Source: Streptococcus mitis
GTDB lineage: Bacteria; Bacillota; Bacilli; Lactobacillales; Streptococcaceae
Length of the DNA: 40,417 bases
Reading direction: 5' to 3'
Assembly: GCF_023109105.1 (NCBI RefSeq)
Contig: NZ_JALDTZ010000016.1
Span: forward strand, 1-40,417
In this document: one piece after another, positions 9,613 through 19,202 of the stretch
Position numbering within the stretch: the first letter of the stretch is position 1
Layout of the letters: the number at the start of each line of letters is the position of its first letter
Program-made: the position numbers and the translations under genes
Notes under the pieces: generated by a model
What the model saw: the letters and a program-made list of their open reading frames with translations, nothing else
Told to the model about the DNA's origin: nothing
Database searches by the model: none

Positions 9613-9641
9613 TTGACAAAAAGCATAAAAACGTATACAAT
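9613..9641 (+). promoter_or_regulatory. Promoter of the small HTH-like gene
   Basis: TTGACA (9613-9618) and TACAAT (9636-9641) with a 17-bp spacer lie 33 bp before the ATG at 9675. Confidence 0.8.
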
Positions 9642-9674
9642 TAAATATCGTAAAGAAGAAAATAGGAGAAGGAC

Positions 9675-9890
9675 ATGGCTAAGTCAAACTTTGAAAAAGT
9701 AGAATCAGTTGTTGGCTGGGTTCGTGATAAGAAGATCACAGGCTACCGTATCTCTAAAGAAACGAATGCGCGTGAAATGTCTATCATTGCTCTAGCGCAG
9801 GGTCGTGCAAAAGTAAAAAATATTTCATTTGAAACAGCTCTAGGTTTAATTGATTTCTATGAAAAAAATCATGAAAAATTTGAAGATTAA
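9675..9890 (+). CDS. Small helix-turn-helix-like protein
   Basis: This 71-aa protein of unknown function has its own strong promoter and an AGGAG ribosome site. The segment ITGYRISKETNAREMSIIAL (about residues 21-40), followed by a short stretch ending FETALGLIDFYEKN, resembles the HTH core of XRE-type repressors. In that reading, the pattern YRISKETN then a recognition helix then SFETALxL matches family habits. This suggests a small DNA-binding protein acting in the cytoplasm, but it lacks any second domain. It stands alone, followed by a bidirectional terminator shared with glnQ, so neighbours give no hint. The HTH assignment is inference from pattern only. Confidence 0.75.
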   Translation: MAKSNFEKVESVVGWVRDKKITGYRISKETNAREMSIIALAQGRAKVKNISFETALGLIDFYEKNHEKFED

Positions 9891-9946
9891 TCTTTGGATA
9901 ATGGCGGATTCTTGAATTGGGTCTGCCTTTTCATTTTTGGGTCAGC

Positions 9947-9983
9947 AAAAAGACTGCACAAAGTTGATGCAGCCTTTTCTTTT
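9947..9983. terminator. Bidirectional terminator
   Basis: GACTGCA and TGCAGCC pair with one mismatch around a 9-base loop. T-rich runs flank it on the plus side (TTTTCTTTTT) and on the minus side (five T). It can end the small HTH-like gene and, from the other side, glnHP-glnQ. Confidence 0.7.
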
Positions 9984-9988
9984 TATTT

Positions 9989-10095
9989 GATACTCTTCGA
10001 AAATCAAATTCAAACCACGTCAACGTCGCCTTGCCGTACTCGAGTACAGCCTGCAGCTAGTTTCCTAGTTTGCTCTTTGATTTTCATTGAGTATG
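9989..10095 (+). repeat. BOX element 3 (A-C type), overlapping the glnQ 3' end
   Basis: The element starts TACTCTTCGAAAATC and ends GATTTTCATTGAGTAT, with the central GTACTCGAGTAC palindrome. On the minus strand its boxC end supplies the last codons and the stop of glnQ. Confidence 0.92.
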
Positions 10096-10829
10096 AGATA
10101 ACGTTGAAGGAATTCTTTTGTTCGGTCTTCTTTAGGATTGGTGAAGAGGTCTTCTGGTTTACCTTCTTCAGCAATAACACCTTTATCCATAAAGATAACA
10201 CGGTGAGAGACATCACGAGCGAATTCCATTTCGTGGGTCACGACAATCATAGTCAAGCCTTCCTGAGCGAGATTCTGCATGATTTTGAGGACTTCTCCAA
10301 CCATTTCTGGATCGAGAGCTGATGTTGGTTCATCAAAGAGAATAGCGTCTGGATTCATGGAGAGGGCACGAGCGATGGCCACACGTTGTTTTTGACCACC
10401 TGAGAGTTGTTTTGGTTTCGCTTGCCAGTAGCGTTCTCCCATGCCGACCTTTTCCAAGTTTTCTTTGGCAATCTTTTCAGCTTCTGTACGTTCACGTTTA
10501 AGGACAGTTGTCTGAGCAACGATTGTGTTTTCAAGCACGTTGAGATTTTCAAAGAGGTTAAAAGATTGGAACACCATTCCTAACTTTTCACGGTATTGCG
10601 TGAGGTCATAGCCTTTTTCGAGGACGTTTTGTCCATGATAAAGGATTTGTCCATCAGTTGGTGTTTCGAGTAGGTTAATGGAGCGTAGGAAGGTTGATTT
10701 CCCGCTTCCAGAGCTTCCGATGATAGAGATTACCTCTCCCTTGTGGACAGTCAGAGAAATGTCTTTTAGCACTTCGTTTTGTCCATAGGATTTTTTGAGG
10801 TGTTTAATTTCAAGGATTGCTTGGGTCAT
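10065..10829 (-). CDS. glnQ: Amino acid (glutamine-type) ABC transporter ATPase
   Basis: This cytoplasmic ATPase powers the GlnHP importer of polar amino acids, probably glutamine or glutamate. The 254-aa protein has Walker [10 protein letters not shown] at 38-46, the Q-loop FQSFNLF, the signature LSGGQKQR, Walker [15 protein letters not shown], and the switch histidine in VVTHEM. It overlaps the upstream glnHP stop by one base (TAATG), so translation is coupled. The family normally ends near EFLQRYL; here about ten more residues ([10 protein letters not shown]) and the stop codon are read from a BOX element. The core is intact, so activity is expected. The exact substrate is inferred from family resemblance. 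Confidence 0.95.
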   Translation of the reverse strand: MTQAILEIKHLKKSYGQNEVLKDISLTVHKGEVISIIGSSGSGKSTFLRSINLLETPTDGQILYHGQNVLEKGYDLTQYREKLGMVFQSFNLFENLNVLENTIVAQTTVLKRERTEAEKIAKENLEKVGMGERYWQAKPKQLSGGQKQRVAIARALSMNPDAILFDEPTSALDPEMVGEVLKIMQNLAQEGLTMIVVTHEMEFARDVSHRVIFMDKGVIAEEGKPEDLFTNPKEDRTKEFLQRYLILNENQRAN

Positions 10830-12394
10830 TATTTCAAATCCTCCGTTTGCATTTGGTTAGCACCTGTAGTATAGGTATCCATGTCCATGCGGCGTTCGAT
10901 GAAGCGTAGGATACGTGTTACGGTGAAGGTGAGGACAAAGTAAATCACGGCGATGATTGTAAATGTCTGGAAGTATTGATAAGTTTGAGTTGCCACGGTA
11001 TTTCCTGAGAAATAAAGTTCGACAACAGAGATAACGTTCAATACAGATGTATCTTTGATATTGATGACAAATTCATTACCAGTTGCTGGTAGGATATTAC
11101 GGACAACCTGAGGTAGGACAATCTTACGCATGGTTTGGTTATGAGTCATACCAAGAGCAGTCGCAGCTTCAAATTGTCCCTTGTCAACCGCTAGGATACC
11201 ACCACGGACGATTTCAGTCATGTAGGCTCCGGTGTTGATCGAAACGATGAAGATAGCAGCCAGTGTGCGGTCAAGGTTGATACCGAAAGCTTGGGCAGTT
11301 CCATAGTAAATAACCATCGATTGAACGATCATTGGGGTGCCACGGAAAATTTCAATGTAGACATTGAGGATCCAGCCGACTAGTTTTTGTAGGCCATAAA
11401 TGGCTTTGTTTTCAGAGAGAGGAGCAGTACGGAAGACACCAATGGCAAGACCAATAATGAGACCTGTGATAGTTCCGACAATAGAGATTAAAAGAGTGAC
11501 ACCAGCACCACGCAAGAGTTGTTGCCAGTTTTCAGAGAGAATTTTAGCTACTTGGCTAAAGAAACTACTGCTAGTCTCTTCAGTTGTTGTAGCTTCGGCA
11601 GGTTGTTCCTTGATCATACGATCCATCAAGGCAACTTGGTCGTCTTTTGAAATGGTTTCAATGCTGGCATTGATTTGGCTAATACGATTGTCATCTTTAC
11701 GAAGTCCGATGGCGATAGCCGTATCTTCTTCTCCAGTTTTGAAACCTGGTTCTACCTGAACCATCTTGAACTTAGAGTTGGCAGCTTCGGCAGTCAGAGC
11801 TTCTGGACGCTCAGAAACATAGGCATCAATGACACCAGCCTCAAGTGCTTGACGCATTTGAGCGAAATCACCCATAGCAGTTTCTTTTTTAGCACCTGGG
11901 ATTTGTGCAATCAAGTCGTAGAGATACACTCCTTGTTGAGAGGTGATTTTTGCACCATTAAAGTCATCCAAAGATTTAGCATTTGCATAAGTAGAATCTT
12001 TTTTGACAAGTAGAACTGGTTCGCTAGTATAGTAACTGCTTGAAAAAGCAATCTCTTGTTTGCGCTCGGCAGTAGGACTCATACCTGCGATAATCATGTC
12101 AATCTTACCAGAAGTAAGGGCAGGGACTAGGCCTTCCCACTTGGTTTTAACAACCAAAGGTTCTTTACCTAAGTCCTTAGCGATTTTTTTAGCAATTTGG
12201 ACATCGTATCCATTGGCATACTGGTTAGTCCCGTCGATTTTGACAGCTCCATTGCTATCATCGTCCTGAGTCCAGTTAAAGGGAGCATATGCTGCTTCCA
12301 TCCCGATGCGTAAATATTCATCAGCTTGAGCAACATTGACAAGTCCAAGCATCAGCAAGAGACTTGTGAAAATAGATAAGTATATTTTTCTCAT
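10829..12394 (-). CDS. glnHP: Fused substrate-binding protein and permease of an amino acid ABC importer
   Basis: One 521-aa polypeptide carries an N-terminal signal sequence (about 1-24, ending [10 protein letters not shown]). Next comes a periplasmic-type binding domain of family 3 (about 25-265, with [11 protein letters not shown] and the [11 protein letters not shown] segment). A membrane permease domain fills about 285-505 ([13 protein letters not shown] start; [21 protein letters not shown] is the EAA loop that docks to GlnQ). Such fusions are normal in streptococci. It is transcribed with glnQ from a promoter at 12437-12465 on the minus strand. An AGGAG site precedes the ATG. Glutamine or glutamate specificity is likely but not proven by sequence. 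Confidence 0.94.
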   Translation of the reverse strand: MRKIYLSIFTSLLLMLGLVNVAQADEYLRIGMEAAYAPFNWTQDDDSNGAVKIDGTNQYANGYDVQIAKKIAKDLGKEPLVVKTKWEGLVPALTSGKIDMIIAGMSPTAERKQEIAFSSSYYTSEPVLLVKKDSTYANAKSLDDFNGAKITSQQGVYLYDLIAQIPGAKKETAMGDFAQMRQALEAGVIDAYVSERPEALTAEAANSKFKMVQVEPGFKTGEEDTAIAIGLRKDDNRISQINASIETISKDDQVALMDRMIKEQPAEATTTEETSSSFFSQVAKILSENWQQLLRGAGVTLLISIVGTITGLIIGLAIGVFRTAPLSENKAIYGLQKLVGWILNVYIEIFRGTPMIVQSMVIYYGTAQAFGINLDRTLAAIFIVSINTGAYMTEIVRGGILAVDKGQFEAATALGMTHNQTMRKIVLPQVVRNILPATGNEFVINIKDTSVLNVISVVELYFSGNTVATQTYQYFQTFTIIAVIYFVLTFTVTRILRFIERRMDMDTYTTGANQMQTEDLK

Positions 12395-12436
12395 GATTTC
12401 TCCTATTTCTAATCTATTAAAAAATAACTGTCTCCT

Positions 12437-12465
12437 ATTTTATCGAAAAAAACTCTATTTTTCAA
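12437..12465 (-). promoter_or_regulatory. glnHP-glnQ promoter
   Basis: Read on the minus strand, TTGAAA (12465-12460) and TAAAAT (12442-12437) are separated by 17 bp. Confidence 0.75.
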
Positions 12466-12470
12466 TACAA

Positions 12471-12486
12471 GTAAGTCTTTACTTAC
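12471..12486. promoter_or_regulatory. Inverted repeat between divergent promoters
   Basis: GTAAGT and ACTTAC form a perfect 6-bp inverted repeat with a 4-base gap. It sits between the glnHP promoter and the -10 of the divergent DUF2207 gene, where an operator could act on either. No regulator is assigned. Confidence 0.35.
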
Positions 12487-12493
12487 GAAAAAA

Positions 12494-12502
12494 TGATATA
12501 AT
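12494..12502 (+). promoter_or_regulatory. Extended -10 promoter of the DUF2207 gene
   Basis: TG, A, TATAAT (12497-12502) is a consensus extended -10. No good -35 is present. Confidence 0.65.
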
Positions 12503-12532
12503 GATAGCAAAGATAAAAAGGGGGATTAGTTG

Positions 12533-14422
12533 ATGAAAAAAACTTTTTTCTTACTAGTGTTAGGCTTGTTTTGCCTTCTGCCACTCTCTGTTTTTGCCAT
12601 TGATTTTAAGATAAACTCCTATCAAGGGGATTTGTATATTCATGCAGACAATACGGCGGAATTTAGACAGAAGATAGTTTATCAGTTTGAGGAGGACTTT
12701 AAGGGCCAAATCGTGGGACTTGGACGTGCTGGCAAGATGCCTAGCGGATTTGACATTGATTCTCATCCAAAAGTTCAGGCATCGAAAAACGGCGCTGAAT
12801 TGACAGATGTTACTAGCGAAGTGATAGAAGGAGCAGATGGTTATACTGTTAAAGTTTATAATCCAGGTCAAGAAGGCGACACAGTTGAAGTTGATGTCAC
12901 TTGGAACTTAAAAAATTTGCTTTTCCTGTATGATGACATCGCTGAATTAAATTGGCAACCTTTGACAGATAGTTCAGGGGCTATTGGAAAGTTTGAATTT
13001 CATGTAAGGGGAGACAAGGGGGCTGAAAAACTCTTTTTCCATACAGGGAAACTTTTTAGAGAGGGAGCGATTGAAAAGAGTAACCTTGATTATACGATTC
13101 GTTTGGACAATCTTCCGCCTAAGCGTGGAGTTGAGTTGCATGCTTATTGGCCTAGGGCCGATTTTGCTAGCGCTAGGGATCAGGGCTTGAAAGGGAATCG
13201 TTTAGAAGAGTTTAATAAGATAGAAGACTCGATTGTTAAAGAAAAAGAGCAAAGTAAACAACTTGTTACTTGGATTTTCCCTTCCCTACTTTCCGTCTCT
13301 TTGTTATTGAGTGCCTGTTTCTATTTTATCTATAGAAGAAAGACCACTCCTTCAATTAAATATGCCAAAAATCATCGTCTCTATGAACCACCAATGGAAT
13401 TAGAGCCTATGGTTTTATCAGAGGCTGTCTACTCGACCTCCTTGGAGGAAGTGAGTCCTCTAACAAAAGGAGCTGGCAAATTCACCTTTGACCAACTTAT
13501 TCAAGCTACCTTGCTAGATGTGATAGACCGTGGGAATGTCTCTATTATTTCAGAAGGAGATGCAGTTGGGTTAAGGCTGGTAAAAGAAGATGGTTTGTCA
13601 AGTTTTGAGAAAGACTGCTTAAATCTGGCCTTTTCAGGAAAAAAAGAAGCAACTCTTTCCGATTTGTTTGCGGATTACAAGGTATCTGATAGTCTTTATC
13701 GTAGAGCAAAAGTCTCTGATGAAAAACGCATTCGAGCAAGAGGGCTTCAGCTCAAATCTTCTTTTGAAGAAGTATTAAAAGAGATGCAAGAAGGAGTGAG
13801 AAAGCGAGTTTCCTTCTGGGGACTCCCAGATTACTATCGTCCTTTAACTGGTGGGGAAAAGGCCTTGCAAGTGGGTATGGGTGTCTTGACTATCTTGCCT
13901 CTATTTATCGGATTTGGTTTGTTCTTGTACAGTTTGGACGTTTATGGCTATCTTTACCTCCCCTTGCCAATACTTGGTTTTCTAGGTTTGGTTTTGGCTG
14001 TTTTCTATTATTGGAAGCTTCGACTAGATAATCGTGATGGTGTTCTAAATGAAGCAGGGGCTGAAGTCTACTATCTCTGGACTAGTTTTGAAAATATGTT
14101 GCGTGAGATTGCGAGATTGGATCAGGCTGAACTGGAAAGTATTGTAGTTTGGAATCGCCTCTTGGTCTATGCGACCTTATTTGGCTATGCGGACAAGGTC
14201 AGTCATTTGATGAAGGTTCATCATATCCAAGTAGAAAATCCAGATATCAATCTCTATGTAGCTTATGGCTGGCATAGTATGTTTTATCATTCAAGTGCGC
14301 AAATGAGTCATTATGCTAGTGTCGCAAATACAGCAAGCACCTACTCCGTATCTTCTGGAAGTGGAAGTTCAGGCGGTGGCTTCTCTGGAGGAGGAGGCGG
14401 TGGCAGTATCGGCGCCTTTTAA
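12533..14422 (+). CDS. DUF2207 family membrane protein
   Basis: This 629-aa surface membrane protein has no established function. The order is a signal peptide (MKKTFFLLVLGLFCLLPLSV), then an extracellular beta-rich DUF2207 domain to about residue 235. A membrane segment follows near 243-265, then a cytoplasmic stretch and two more membrane segments near 443-470 and 475-497. The tail is rich in Gly and Ser (…GGGFSGGGGGG…), as is usual in this family. The ATG at 12533 lies 8 bp from a GGGGG ribosome site; a TTG three bases earlier is less likely. uppP follows 62 bp downstream with its own -10 box. A role in the cell envelope is only a guess from location. Confidence 0.88.
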   Translation: MKKTFFLLVLGLFCLLPLSVFAIDFKINSYQGDLYIHADNTAEFRQKIVYQFEEDFKGQIVGLGRAGKMPSGFDIDSHPKVQASKNGAELTDVTSEVIEGADGYTVKVYNPGQEGDTVEVDVTWNLKNLLFLYDDIAELNWQPLTDSSGAIGKFEFHVRGDKGAEKLFFHTGKLFREGAIEKSNLDYTIRLDNLPPKRGVELHAYWPRADFASARDQGLKGNRLEEFNKIEDSIVKEKEQSKQLVTWIFPSLLSVSLLLSACFYFIYRRKTTPSIKYAKNHRLYEPPMELEPMVLSEAVYSTSLEEVSPLTKGAGKFTFDQLIQATLLDVIDRGNVSIISEGDAVGLRLVKEDGLSSFEKDCLNLAFSGKKEATLSDLFADYKVSDSLYRRAKVSDEKRIRARGLQLKSSFEEVLKEMQEGVRKRVSFWGLPDYYRPLTGGEKALQVGMGVLTILPLFIGFGLFLYSLDVYGYLYLPLPILGFLGLVLAVFYYWKLRLDNRDGVLNEAGAEVYYLWTSFENMLREIARLDQAELESIVVWNRLLVYATLFGYADKVSHLMKVHHIQVENPDINLYVAYGWHSMFYHSSAQMSHYASVANTASTYSVSSGSGSSGGGFSGGGGGGSIGAF

Positions 14423-14449
14423 AGAGAACTGCCATAGGCTGAAAAAATA

Positions 14450-14458
14450 TGCTATAAT
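14450..14458 (+). promoter_or_regulatory. uppP promoter (extended -10)
   Basis: TG, C, TATAAT (14453-14458) lies 26 bp ahead of the uppP start, with no terminator after the preceding gene. Confidence 0.6.
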
Positions 14459-14484
14459 GGAAGATAGAAAAAAAGGAGTAATCT

Positions 14485-15330
14485 ATGTATCTTATTGAAA
14501 TTTTAAAATCTATCTTCTTCGGTATTGTTGAAGGAATTACGGAATGGTTGCCGATTTCCAGTACAGGTCACTTGATTTTAGCAGAGGAATTTATCCAATA
14601 CCAAAATCAAAATGAAGCATTTATGTCCATGTTTAATGTCGTGATTCAGCTTGGTGCTATTTTGGCGGTCATGGTCATTTACTTTAATAAGCTCAATCCT
14701 TTTAAACCGACTAAGGACAAGCAGGAAGTTCGTAAGACTTGGAGACTGTGGTTGAAGGTTTTGGTTGCCACTTTGCCTTTACTTGCCGTCTTTAAATTTG
14801 ATGATTGGTTTGATACCCACTTCCATAACATGGTATCTGTTGCTCTCATGTTGATTATCTATGGGATTGCCTTTATCTACTTGGAAAAGCGCAATAAAGC
14901 GCGTGCTATCGAGCCAAGTGTAACAGAGTTGGACAAGCTTCCTTATACGACAGCCTTCTATATCGGCCTCTTCCAAGTTCTTGCCCTTTTACCAGGGACA
15001 AGTCGTTCTGGGGCCACAATTGTCGGTGGTTTGTTAAATGGAACCAGTCGTTCTGTTGTGACAGAATTTACCTTCTATCTAGGGATTCCTGTTATGTTTG
15101 GAGCTAGTGCCTTAAAGATTTTCAAATTTGTGAAAGCAGGACAACTCTTGAGCTTTGGGCAATTGTTCTTGCTCTTGGTTGCGATGGGAGTCGCCTTTGC
15201 AGTCAGCATGGTCGCTATTCGTTTCTTGACCAGCTATGTGAAAAAACACGACTTTACCCTTTTCGGTAAATACCGTATCGTACTTGGTAGTGTCTTGTTG
15301 CTTTACAGTTTTGTTCGTTTATTTGTATAA
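14485..15330 (+). CDS. uppP: Undecaprenyl-diphosphatase (bacitracin resistance protein)
   Basis: This integral membrane enzyme removes a phosphate from undecaprenyl pyrophosphate. It recycles the lipid carrier used for peptidoglycan and other wall polymers and lowers bacitracin sensitivity. The 281-aa protein has the two signature blocks of the BacA family: [18 protein letters not shown] at about 13-30, which holds the catalytic glutamate and serine-rich loop, and PGTSRSG at 170-176. Several hydrophobic helices run through to the C-terminus. An AAAGGAG site precedes the ATG. It is convergent with dinB, and a perfect hairpin between them ends both genes. Confidence 0.97.
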   Translation: MYLIEILKSIFFGIVEGITEWLPISSTGHLILAEEFIQYQNQNEAFMSMFNVVIQLGAILAVMVIYFNKLNPFKPTKDKQEVRKTWRLWLKVLVATLPLLAVFKFDDWFDTHFHNMVSVALMLIIYGIAFIYLEKRNKARAIEPSVTELDKLPYTTAFYIGLFQVLALLPGTSRSGATIVGGLLNGTSRSVVTEFTFYLGIPVMFGASALKIFKFVKAGQLLSFGQLFLLLVAMGVAFAVSMVAIRFLTSYVKKHDFTLFGKYRIVLGSVLLLYSFVRLFV

Positions 15331-15332
15331 GA

Positions 15333-15364
15333 AAAACCTTGAAGACTCAGCTCTTCAAGGTTTT
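15333..15364. terminator. Bidirectional terminator uppP / dinB
   Basis: A perfect 13-bp stem (15333-15345 with 15352-15364) has a 6-base loop, with A and T runs at its outer ends. It overlaps the dinB stop codon. Confidence 0.9.
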
Positions 15365-16424
15365 AAAATCCAGTCACGGTAATCCCCAACAGGCGGACCC
15401 CTCTTTCTTTCTCGCTTAATTCTTCATAGAGTTGTAGGGCTACTTGGCTTATCTGACTAGCATCCTGTGTTTTTTGAGCAAGACTTTTTCGTTTAGTAAG
15501 AGTTGAAAAGTCCTCGTAGCGGATTTTCAAAATGACAATTTTTCCAGCTTTTTCTTGTTGATGTAGATTGAGAGCGACTCTTTCTGATAGGAGAGTCAGC
15601 TCTTTTTTGATGTCTTCTTCGGCACGTAGAATCTTTCCATAGGTTTTCTCCTTCCCGATTGATTTACGGATACGATTGGATTTGACTGGGGAATTGTGAA
15701 TACCACGAGCCTTTCGATACAGGTCATAGCCCAGTCTGCCAAAGCGGTCTATTAGGGTCACTTCAGGGACGTCAAGTAAATCAGCACCAGTAAAAACACC
15801 CATTTGATGAAGACGTTCTACTGTCTTTTTTCCTACTCCATGAAACTTGGAAATATCCATTTGTTTAAGAAAATCCTCAGCCTGGTCAGGTAGAATCACT
15901 GTCAGACCATGCGGTTTTTGATAATCGCTCGCCATTTTGGCTAAGAACTTGTTGTAGGAAACGCCGGCAGAAGCAGTTAGATGAAGTTCTTGCCAGATAT
16001 CCTCTTGAATGAGACGAGCGATTTTGACTGCCGACTTAATCCCGAGTTTATTTTCCGTTACATCCAAATAGGCTTCGTCAATACTCATAGGCTCAATTAA
16101 ATCTGTATAGCGCTTAAAAATAGCTCGAATCTGGAGTCCCACAGCTTTATATTTTTCATAATTCCCTGAGATAAAGACAGCCTGGGGACATCGTTCATAG
16201 GCTTCCTTGGAACTCATGGCAGAATGGACACCAAAAGCTCTCGCCTCATAGCTGCAGGTCGAAACGACTCCCCGTCCACCTGTTTGCCGAGGGTCGCTTC
16301 CTATAATGACAGGTTTTCCTCTGAGTTTAGGATTATCCCTGATTTCCACCGCAGCAAAAAAGGCATCCATGTCAATATGGATGATTTTTCTTGACAAGTC
16401 ATTTAATAAGGGGAAAATCAACAT
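15363..16424 (-). CDS. dinB: DNA polymerase IV (Y family)
   Basis: This error-prone translesion polymerase lacks proofreading. The 353-aa protein has the first catalytic aspartate pair in HIDMDAFFA (D18, D20), the [14 protein letters not shown] segment, and the second acidic pair in SIDEAYLD (D116, E117). A helix-hairpin-helix region ([13 protein letters not shown]) and the little-finger domain follow. The ATG at 16424 has an AAAAAGG site 8 bp upstream; a GTG nine bases earlier would add three residues and is less likely. It is transcribed away from pflB, with a -10 like sequence (TATAAT on the minus strand, 16462-16457). The stop codon lies inside the shared terminator. Confidence 0.96.
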   Translation of the reverse strand: MLIFPLLNDLSRKIIHIDMDAFFAAVEIRDNPKLRGKPVIIGSDPRQTGGRGVVSTCSYEARAFGVHSAMSSKEAYERCPQAVFISGNYEKYKAVGLQIRAIFKRYTDLIEPMSIDEAYLDVTENKLGIKSAVKIARLIQEDIWQELHLTASAGVSYNKFLAKMASDYQKPHGLTVILPDQAEDFLKQMDISKFHGVGKKTVERLHQMGVFTGADLLDVPEVTLIDRFGRLGYDLYRKARGIHNSPVKSNRIRKSIGKEKTYGKILRAEEDIKKELTLLSERVALNLHQQEKAGKIVILKIRYEDFSTLTKRKSLAQKTQDASQISQVALQLYEELSEKERGVRLLGITVTGF

Positions 16425-16576
16425 GCCTAGCACCTTTTTACTGCTTATTTTCTTTTATTATACCGTTTTTTCTGAAAAAAAGAAAAAAGGACTTTATTTT
16501 TTCAAAAATATAATACAGTTTGGGACAAAATATAGACTGTTTTAGAAAAGAAAGTGTAAAAATAGGGGTTTTTCAC

Positions 16577-16606
16577 TTGTTGAAATCGGTTACTGTATGG
16601 TATACT
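16577..16606 (+). promoter_or_regulatory. pflB promoter
   Basis: TATACT (16601-16606) is preceded by TG at 16598-16599, an extended -10. The -35 could be TTGTTG (16577-16582, 18-bp spacer) or TTGAAA (16580-16585, 15-bp spacer). Confidence 0.7.
16580..16594. promoter_or_regulatory. cre site (CcpA operator) in the pflB promoter
   Basis: TTGAAATCGGTTACT fits the cre consensus WTGNAANCGNWNNCW at every fixed position. It overlaps the -35 region and spacer of the pflB promoter, a position where CcpA binding would block RNA polymerase during growth on rapidly used sugar. Confidence 0.7.
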
Positions 16607-16661
16607 TGTCTCATGAATGTAACAGATGGCTGTTACTAGAAAGAAAAAAGAGGACATTAAC

Positions 16662-18986
16662 ATGGTTGTTAAGACAGTTGTTGAAGCACAAGATATTTTT
16701 GACAAAGCTTGGGAAGGCTTCAAAGGCGTAGATTGGAAAGAAAAAGCAAGTGTATCACGCTTCGTACAAGCTAACTACACACCTTACGATGGAGACGAAA
16801 GCTTCCTTGCAGGACCAACAGAACGTTCACTTCACATCAAAAAAATTGTAGAAGAAACTAAGGCTCACTACGAAGAAACTCGTTTCCCAATGGATACTCG
16901 TCCAACATCTATCGCTGATATTCCTGCTGGATTTATCGACAAAGAAAACGAAGTGATCTTCGGTATCCAAAATGATGAACTCTTCAAATTGAACTTCATG
17001 CCAAAAGGTGGTATCCGTATGGCTGAAACTACTTTGAAAGAAAATGGATACGAACCAGATCCAGCTGTTCACGAAATCTTTACTAAATACGTAACAACAG
17101 TTAACGACGGTATCTTCCGTGCCTACACTTCAAACATTCGTCGCGCTCGTCACGCTCACACTGTAACTGGTCTTCCAGATGCCTACTCACGTGGACGTAT
17201 CATCGGTGTTTACGCACGTCTTGCTCTTTACGGTGCAGACTACTTGATGCAAGAAAAAGTAAACGACTGGAACTCGGTTGAAGAAATCGATGAAGAAACA
17301 ATCCGTCTTCGTGAAGAAATCAACCTTCAATACCAAGCATTGCAACAAGTTGTACGCTTGGGTGATCTTTACGGAGTTGACGTTCGCAAACCAGCGATGA
17401 ACGTTAAAGAAGCTATCCAATGGGTAAACATTGCCTTCATGGCTGTCTGCCGTGTTATCAACGGTGCAGCTACATCTCTAGGACGTGTGCCAATCGTATT
17501 GGACATTTTTGCAGAACGTGACCTTGCTCGTGGTACATTTACTGAATCAGAAATCCAAGAATTCGTTGATGATTTCGTTATGAAACTTCGTACAGTTAAA
17601 TTTGCTCGTACAAAAGCTTATGACCAATTGTACTCAGGTGACCCAACCTTCATCACAACTTCTATGGCTGGTATGGGTAACGACGGTCGTCACCGTGTTA
17701 CTAAGATGGACTACCGTTTCTTGAACACTCTTGACAACATCGGTAACTCTCCAGAACCAAACTTGACAGTTCTTTGGACTGATAAATTGCCATACAACTT
17801 CCGTCGCTACTGTATGCACATGAGCCACAAACACTCTTCTATCCAATACGAAGGTGTAACAACAATGGCTAAAGACGGATATGGTGAAATGAGCTGTATC
17901 TCATGCTGTGTGTCTCCACTTGACCCAGAAAATGAAGAACAACGCCACAACATCCAGTACTTCGGTGCGCGTGTAAACGTATTGAAAGCCCTTCTTACTG
18001 GTTTGAACGGTGGTTACGACGATGTTCACAAAGACTACAAAGTATTTGACATCGAACCAATCCGTGACGAAGTTCTTGAATTCGAATCAGTTAAAGCTAA
18101 CTTTGAAAAATCTCTTGACTGGTTGACTGATACTTACGTAGATGCTTTGAACATCATCCACTACATGACTGATAAGTACAACTACGAAGCTGTTCAAATG
18201 GCATTCTTGCCAACTAAACAACGTGCGAACATGGGATTCGGTATCTGTGGATTTGCCAACACTGTTGATACATTGTCAGCTATCAAATACGCTACAGTTA
18301 AACCAATCCGTGATGAAAATGGCTACATCTACGATTACGAAACAATCGGTGAATACCCACGTTGGGGTGAAGATGATCCTCGTTCAAACGAATTGGCAGA
18401 ATGGTTGATCGAAGCTTACACAACTCGTCTACGTAGCCACAAACTTTACAAAGACGCAGAAGCTACAGTTTCACTTTTGACTATCACATCTAACGTTGCT
18501 TACTCTAAACAAACTGGTAACTCACCAGTTCACAAAGGTGTATACCTCAACGAAGATGGTTCTGTGAACTTGTCTAAACTTGAATTCTTCTCACCAGGTG
18601 CTAACCCATCTAATAAAGCTAAAGGTGGATGGTTGCAAAACTTGAACTCACTTTCTAGCCTTGACTTTAGTTATGCAGCTGATGGTATCTCATTGACTAC
18701 TCAAGTTTCACCTCGCGCTCTTGGTAAGACTCGTGACGAACAAGTTGATAACTTGGTAACAATTCTTGATGGTTACTTCGAAAACGGTGGACAACACGTT
18801 AACTTGAACGTTATGGACTTGAACGATGTTTACGAAAAAATCATGTCAGGTGAAGACGTTATCGTACGTATCTCTGGATATTGTGTAAACACTAAATACC
18901 TCACTCCAGAGCAAAAAACTGAATTGACACAACGTGTATTCCACGAAGTTCTTTCAATGGATGATGCCTTGGATGCATTGAGTTAA
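16662..18986 (+). CDS. pflB: Pyruvate formate-lyase (formate acetyltransferase)
   Basis: This glycyl-radical enzyme splits pyruvate with CoA into acetyl-CoA and formate under anaerobic, sugar-limited conditions and is the core of mixed-acid fermentation. The 774-aa protein has the catalytic cysteine pair C415-C416 in ISCCVSP and the radical glycine G739 in VRISGYCVN. The latter is the site activated by the PFL-activating enzyme, which is not in this window. The ATG at 16662 is chosen because it starts the conserved [13 protein letters not shown] and has a GAGG site 8 bp upstream; an in-frame ATG 36 bases earlier has no ribosome site. The codon use is strongly biased, as in highly expressed genes. 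A terminator follows. Confidence 0.97.
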   Translation: MVVKTVVEAQDIFDKAWEGFKGVDWKEKASVSRFVQANYTPYDGDESFLAGPTERSLHIKKIVEETKAHYEETRFPMDTRPTSIADIPAGFIDKENEVIFGIQNDELFKLNFMPKGGIRMAETTLKENGYEPDPAVHEIFTKYVTTVNDGIFRAYTSNIRRARHAHTVTGLPDAYSRGRIIGVYARLALYGADYLMQEKVNDWNSVEEIDEETIRLREEINLQYQALQQVVRLGDLYGVDVRKPAMNVKEAIQWVNIAFMAVCRVINGAATSLGRVPIVLDIFAERDLARGTFTESEIQEFVDDFVMKLRTVKFARTKAYDQLYSGDPTFITTSMAGMGNDGRHRVTKMDYRFLNTLDNIGNSPEPNLTVLWTDKLPYNFRRYCMHMSHKHSSIQYEGVTTMAKDGYGEMSCISCCVSPLDPENEEQRHNIQYFGARVNVLKALLTGLNGGYDDVHKDYKVFDIEPIRDEVLEFESVKANFEKSLDWLTDTYVDALNIIHYMTDKYNYEAVQMAFLPTKQRANMGFGICGFANTVDTLSAIKYATVKPIRDENGYIYDYETIGEYPRWGEDDPRSNELAEWLIEAYTTRLRSHKLYKDAEATVSLLTITSNVAYSKQTGNSPVHKGVYLNEDGSVNLSKLEFFSPGANPSNKAKGGWLQNLNSLSSLDFSYAADGISLTTQVSPRALGKTRDEQVDNLVTILDGYFENGGQHVNLNVMDLNDVYEKIMSGEDVIVRISGYCVNTKYLTPEQKTELTQRVFHEVLSMDDALDALS

Positions 18987-19012
18987 TCAAGTTCTTGAAT
19001 AATGAAATAAGT

Positions 19013-19046
19013 AACCCTCGGTCAGTCGACTGAGGGTTGTTTTTTG
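19013..19046 (+). terminator. pflB terminator
   Basis: AACCCTC pairs with GAGGGTT, with extra inner pairs, and is followed by a run of six T. Confidence 0.9.
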
Positions 19047-19161
19047 GGCTCTTAAATTCCATAAGTCAGGCACTGAAATGTCTGACCAGGATTCAAAGAT
19101 ACTTCTTGAGTTGGGGGAGTATTAAAAAGAGTTCGTTGAATTCTGGAAGGTGGTCTGAAAT

Positions 19162-19196
19162 AAAAACACCACACTTTGTAAGAAACAAGGTGTGGT
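19162..19196 (-). terminator. trkA-trkH terminator
   Basis: On the minus strand ACCACAC pairs with GTGTGGT, with an inner TGT/ACA pairing, and a T run follows (plus-strand A run at 19162-19166). Confidence 0.8.
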
Positions 19197-19202
19197 TGTA
19201 TT

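Noticed and set aside
9894..10322. 142-codon plus-strand frame over the glnQ end
   Set aside because: It runs across a terminator, a BOX element and the antisense of glnQ, and shows no domain.
16626..16661. Longer N-terminus for pflB
   Set aside because: There is no ribosome site, and the conserved start [10 protein letters not shown] is at 16662 behind a GAGG site.
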